Notes under the pieces: generated by a model
Seen by the model: only the letters and a program-made list of their open reading frames with translations
What the model was told of the DNA's origin: nothing
Database searches by the model: none
Part shown: piece by piece, positions 57,279-62,000 of the stretch
Layout: each line of letters opens with the position of its first letter
How positions within the stretch are numbered: position 1 is the stretch's first letter
Position numbers and translations under genes: made by a program
Source: Cryptomeria japonica
Taxonomy: Eukaryota; Streptophyta; Pinopsida; Cupressales; Cupressaceae
Direction: 5' to 3'
DNA length: 62,000 nt
Assembly: GCF_030272615.1 (NCBI RefSeq)
Contig: NC_081414.1
Span: forward strand, 307,189,164-307,251,163

Positions 57279-59325
57279 CTAAGAACTCCCGTGCATCTCA
57301 TCTACAGTCCTCTTCACTCCACGTGAAGGTGGCTGAGATGAATCATCCTGTTGCATGTGGTCTTGAGATGCACCATCCTATGTGTGTGCAATATCAGTGT
57401 CTCCACCCTCCTGTACATTATTAAAAGATTTTACATGAGAAGAAGATTTAACATGAGAATAAGTTACTTGCATAATTCACTTATAAAGTAATTAAATACT
57501 GAAAATTTAAAATAAATTACCATACGATCATGCTCTACAATGCCCTCATTGGTACGTGGAGGTCCACTATCATGAATAAGAAAAGTGGTTGTAGTCAAGT
57601 CCTATAAAAAAACCATTGTACATCAATTTTGTTAATCCCTATAAAATCTAGGTACACAGTATAAACAAATTAGAAATTATTTTTCTAATCATCACCGCAA
57701 ATGACAATGTTGACGGTTGCATCTGGCTCAATCCCATAGCCAATACCAATATTGGTAGTGGTGTCGACCTGAACAACATATATAAAGCATGAATCAAACT
57801 TGTATATATACATAGATTATAAAGTATATATATAGACTACAAGTTTATCGCAGAAAAGCATACATGTGATGCAGGCAAAGTAACTGATGGGTGAAGGCAT
57901 ACATGTGATGCACCATCAAACAACCAGAAGCCTACAATTGCAAAAAATAATGAACATGAATCAGAGTTGTACATAAATTAGAAAGCATATAAACACTTCA
58001 AATTAATGGATGACAAACATACTAGTGGTATATGAGGCTAAGCCTCAGCGGTCCATGGGTCACGTGAAGAACTACCCACCTCGGTGCTACACGAAGCACC
58101 CTACAAAATTGAAAAAACATATCATACACATGATTACATTAAATTTTTTATTATTTATTTTAAATGTACATATCAATACAATGTGTCTAGATGAAAGTGC
58201 ATACTGTAAATGGGACACCGACATCTCTAGGTATCGAGGTAACATGATGTCGGTTCCTCAATGACGTGGTATGATCCATCCTTTGTTCAGAAAAAATTGA
58301 TATGTTATGGTTCATATGTGTATATATAAGGAATTTAATATTGCACTGTAAATTATATAAATAAATTTGTACCTATGTAGGTTGATCATCATCTGCCCAT
58401 AAGAGATCAACATATAAAGAGATGACATCAGCATGTGCAGCCTCCTCGACATCATCATAACCACCATGGGCAGCACATCATCATCAAAATCACCATCTCC
58501 TTCAGGAGCAGCCTCACTCTATAGACCTGTACATACATTCCCGCAACTCATGCAAACATGTGCTAAGTTGGGGGGAGCCCTCACCTACGCAACTGTTGTA
58601 CCAAATTGTCTGACATGGCACTCAATGAACCAAGAGCAGAATCCACTGATCGATGATGTGCAGGTGTTGGAACAACTAGTGCAGGAAGAGGAACCTAGGG
58701 ATCATCACACACACGCTTTCTAACTCTGTCGCTCAATTTGGCCCCCGGCCTATCCTGGGGCATGCCTCTCCTGACCCCCTAAAATGATCTAACATCAAAG
58801 TAATTGGGTTTTTTTCCCAATTCAAATTCAGCCCACAATTTTTTCAAAAAATACATGGGGACCTCATGATTGGAGTGTGACGGATAGTCAAAGACCATCC
58901 ACCACCGCTCCCGGAAGTGTCTAGCTATGCCTGGGTGCCTTCACCATTGAATTGAGATCCGTGGCTTCTTCGTATCTATCTCTTCACTCATCTTAGGGTT
59001 CACAAAATATTGTTTCAAATCCATTTTTGTTATTTTTAATTCATTGACTTGTTTGTATGTTAGGCCATCAGCGTAAAATGCATGCAATCCCTCCCTCCAA
59101 CTACAATAGCTATCCAGCTCGCTATCTAAATCATGTACAGACTGTACAATCCCTTGCATACTATCTGCAAGGCGTAACAGTTGCGGAGGTGGATGAGGCT
59201 CATGTCTAATGGTATGGATATCTCTAATCAATATTCCTCCTAATGGTCTGCCTCAACTCATCAGGTGGAGGTGGAGGTGGAGGTGGCGCTAGACCTAATA
59301 GCTCATCTATCTCAAACTCATCCAT
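57279..59325 (-). pseudogene. Degenerate multi-exon gene, family unknown
   Basis: The start codon lies at 59323-59325 (MDEFEIDELLGLA followed by eight Pro). The large first block continues through HEPHPPPQLLRLADSM, LKQYFVNPKMSEEI and, after a stop, RERWWMVFDYPSHSNHEVPM, YFLKKLWAEFE, down to a donor at 58373. Six smaller blocks with AG/GT borders follow: 58205-58280, 58023-58100, 57864-57931, 57696-57768, 57521-57601 (27 codons, in phase, DLTTTTFLIHDSGPPRTNE) and 57279-57410, ending KRTVDEMHGSS and TAG. Several stops lie inside blocks, so it is dead or my block borders are imperfect. It converges on the transposase-like gene. I do not recognise the protein. Confidence 0.5.
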
Positions 59326-59331
59326 TATGTG

Positions 59332-62000
59332 AAAATAATCTGCGTATATATACAAACATGAAAATTTACAATTACTATTTAATTTACATTTCACCTTCCA
59401 AAAAAACTTATAATTAAATACAATTTACCAACTTAAATATAAAAAAAGGAAACTCACATAGATCTATATTATCATTAGGTGGGTCTATTTTAATAATAAG
59501 CATCATTTAAGAAATATTATCCACTTAAATCAAAGTATAAGAAATATTCTACAAAATAAAACATCATAATGCCCATGCAACTCAAACAATACTTTTTAAC
59601 ATCTAAAGATGCTTTAGTATAAGTTCCATAAAAATCATAAAAATAATCATGAGAGAGAGAGAGATAATAGATAATGAATAAAATGACTCCACTGATTTAG
59701 ATAATGAATAATCATCTCCTCTAGACTCCACTAAGGGCTCATTCTCGATTAAGATTTTTTTTTAGTTGGCATTTTGGGCCATCATGGTGCATTTGTATGT
59801 TTGTTATAAATAGATGAATGATTACAATACCTATGATAGTTGTACTTTGGGACCCATAATAGTTGACCATCTTGTCATGAGAGGCTTCTAATCATAGTTT
59901 AATGGTAGCGTTGTGTAGAACACTTACATAACTACAATACCTATGATAGTTGCACCATCATGCTAATAAATAACATAGCTATTGGTATCTTCAACACCTC
60001 CACAAACACCCAACTAAAGACAAAGAACTAGGGGAAATGGTCTCAAGACTACAAAAAACAAAAACTAGCATTGTTGGTGGACTAAATCACACCCAACCAC
60101 CTATTAGCAACTAGAATCAAACACAAAGAAAACACATTATTTCAATCTCAATTGCAAGATCATACAATAACATACAAAGTGCATAAGGAGGAATACAAAT
60201 ACTTTTGACTCAATAACAAGCTCAAGGTATTCACAACCATTTAAACGATGCACAAAGAATACACTAAAGAGTAGGGAATTTTGAATTTAAACATAACTCT
60301 GATTAATGCAAGTTGATGCAATAACATATATTTGACAATGCATCTGAAAAAAATTTAAACAAATCTCAAATAATGTAAAAATATTTGACTAAGGAAGATA
60401 TTTTTGAATGATCATCATTCTATTTAATACCACATCCAGATTTAGTACAACCTCCACAACTTACTCCCTTGCAGATTCTATTTGGGTCTCATAATTGACA
60501 TGATAGAGATTAACACTTAACATAACATAAGACCAACAATTTCAAACATTTAGAATAGCCACCATAAGAATTCAAGAAAGCCCAAAAGGGGGAATTATCA
60601 ATTCCAACACTAAATAATCAAAATGTCAAAAATATCAATAATAAGTCAAGTTTGACCAAGGATCACAAAATAGATAGATGGAAAGGTTTGGTGACTAGAC
60701 TAGTCATAAGAAATTTAGAAAATTTGACTCTAGCCCTTATAACAATTATAAATTTTATCAATGACCACAATAAACCACCAATACTTGAAAACCACTTTCA
60801 CATAACTAAGTGACTAATGTTAGCCACATTTGAGGGAGTAACAACTACATGGTCCCCGAGAACACAACATTCAAGGTGTATTGGAGAATGCACCCAATAA
60901 CATCAAAAGAATGAGTTTATGCAACAATAAAGCACCAATACACTTAATTATTCAAATGGACATGTGTAGGATTTTCTACCACATCCACATGAAATTCCTT
61001 TAATGAAAGGATTAGGTCACTTGAGTACCACACTCACTGGGAATGTATAATTTTACAAGGCTAAGATGTACATTCACACTCAACTAATGATACTTTACAC
61101 ATTCACTTATGCAGGGCATGAATAGCATTCAACCATTTAGAGAATATCCACACTAGGGACATGCATATACTCCATATAAAAAATCACTATCATGGGCTAT
61201 GACAAAATTATATCCACATACTTAACATGGAAAACACAATGGAGGCACTAAGCCCCATTAACACAATGCTCCTACCATGCATGTTTTCCTTTTAATAACT
61301 TAATTATGCACTTTATGCAAGATAGGGTTTTCACAAGCCTATGACAAATAGATGTTGGATATACAAAATGCATATGACCCATTTAAAATTCTTCCTTATT
61401 CTTTTTAAATAGTGAAATTAATCATCTATGTTCTCACATATTGATAAAAAATAATGCAAATTAGAGACATAAGTCATTAACCCAAATGATCTATCATAAT
61501 AATTCACATTTCTTTCACTTCTCCACACTAGTATTTCACACATGCAATAATGCATTCTCATAAAATATCAATAAAAAATACACCTTAAGCAAGCATATCA
61601 ACACAAAATGTCTTCCACATATCAAACATACACAACATTTTAACCTCTTTCACATTCAAATGCATCACCTCAATAACATAATTTACAATGCTCAATCATG
61701 AGCCAAATCATTAGCATTCCAATCAAATCAGAAACATTTCTCAATCACACCATCTAATAAAACATGCTCGAGAAAGAGGACCACTTAAGGGTCACTAAGA
61801 AAGAATCAAAACATAGAGAAGACAATTGTACATGAAATAAATCTTTATCACACTCAGGGGTCTAACTAATATTTAACAGGAATTTCTCAAACATATCATA
61901 CTAGGGAAAACTAAGTAACAACCCTTGTTGCCAACAACACCCACACAACCAAAAAAGCATGAAGACCCAACATGAACTCACACACAAGGAGTAACATGCC
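59332..62000. other. AT-rich non-coding stretch
   Basis: I see no supported gene, LTR terminus or tandem array. A short (GA)n run lies at about 59652-59664, and ACAATACCTATGATAGTTG occurs twice (about 59824 and 59935). The many short polar frames lack recognisable motifs. Confidence 0.5.

Noticed and set aside
58433-58723. 96-residue plus-strand ORF
   Set aside because: Antisense to the first block of the minus-strand multi-exon gene, whose splice borders and motifs are better supported.

Overview
This window looks like nuclear DNA of a land plant with a very large, retrotransposon-rich genome. A gymnosperm is plausible, but I see no diagnostic host gene. There is no intact single-copy cellular gene, no rRNA or tRNA gene and no CRISPR array. 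At least three quarters of the window is LTR retrotransposon sequence. The LTR element ends, target-site duplications (TSDs), polypurine tracts (PPTs) and two primer-binding sites (PBSs) can be read at base level.

Regions 1-44.5 kb are a Russian-doll stack. (a) The outermost layer is an old, broken Ty1/copia element on +. Pieces of its RNase H lie at 1560-1865 and 13750-14000, and probably its LTR end near 44.2-44.5 kb. (b) A decayed chromodomain Ty3/gypsy element on - (1871-13744, TSD TGAAG) splits that RNase H domain. (c) A solo LTR (14863-16414, TSD TAGGA) lies next to it. (d) A Tat-lineage Ty3/gypsy element on - (16498-43851, TSD CCAAC) has nearly identical 1735-bp LTRs, a tRNA-Trp PBS, gag, protease, RT, two RNase H domains and integrase, but several stops and a 17-bp frameshifting duplication. 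(e) Inside its leader sits a very young, non-autonomous Tat relative on + (28199-39636, TSD CCTAG, 810-bp LTRs). It keeps gag and protease, has lost RT, RNase H and the integrase core, and fuses the protease linker to the integrase C-terminus. It also carries an antisense plant-mobile-domain fragment.

Region 44.5-51.6 kb is non-coding and contains a 3.3-kb solo LTR (45690-48971, TSD CTACA) with a long TA/TTTA microsatellite. Region 51.6-59.3 kb holds two degenerate, spliced, convergent genes. The + gene (about 51.93-56.57 kb) resembles a widespread but unnamed transposase-like family and is split by a solo LTR (54813-56275, TSD GATAT). The - gene (57279-59325) has at least seven exon-like blocks. 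They may be the two genes of one DNA transposon, but I could not find its ends. From 59.3 kb to the end I see only AT-rich sequence.

The most unusual signal cuts across families. Several of these elements carry, in non-coding DNA, tandem arrays of small hairpins whose two arms change together from unit to unit (18584-18961, 38015-38225, 48725-48853, and a related CTACC/GGTAG cluster at 3634-3700). A second notable signal is a UGA at the identical position between gag and protease in the two otherwise diverged Tat elements.
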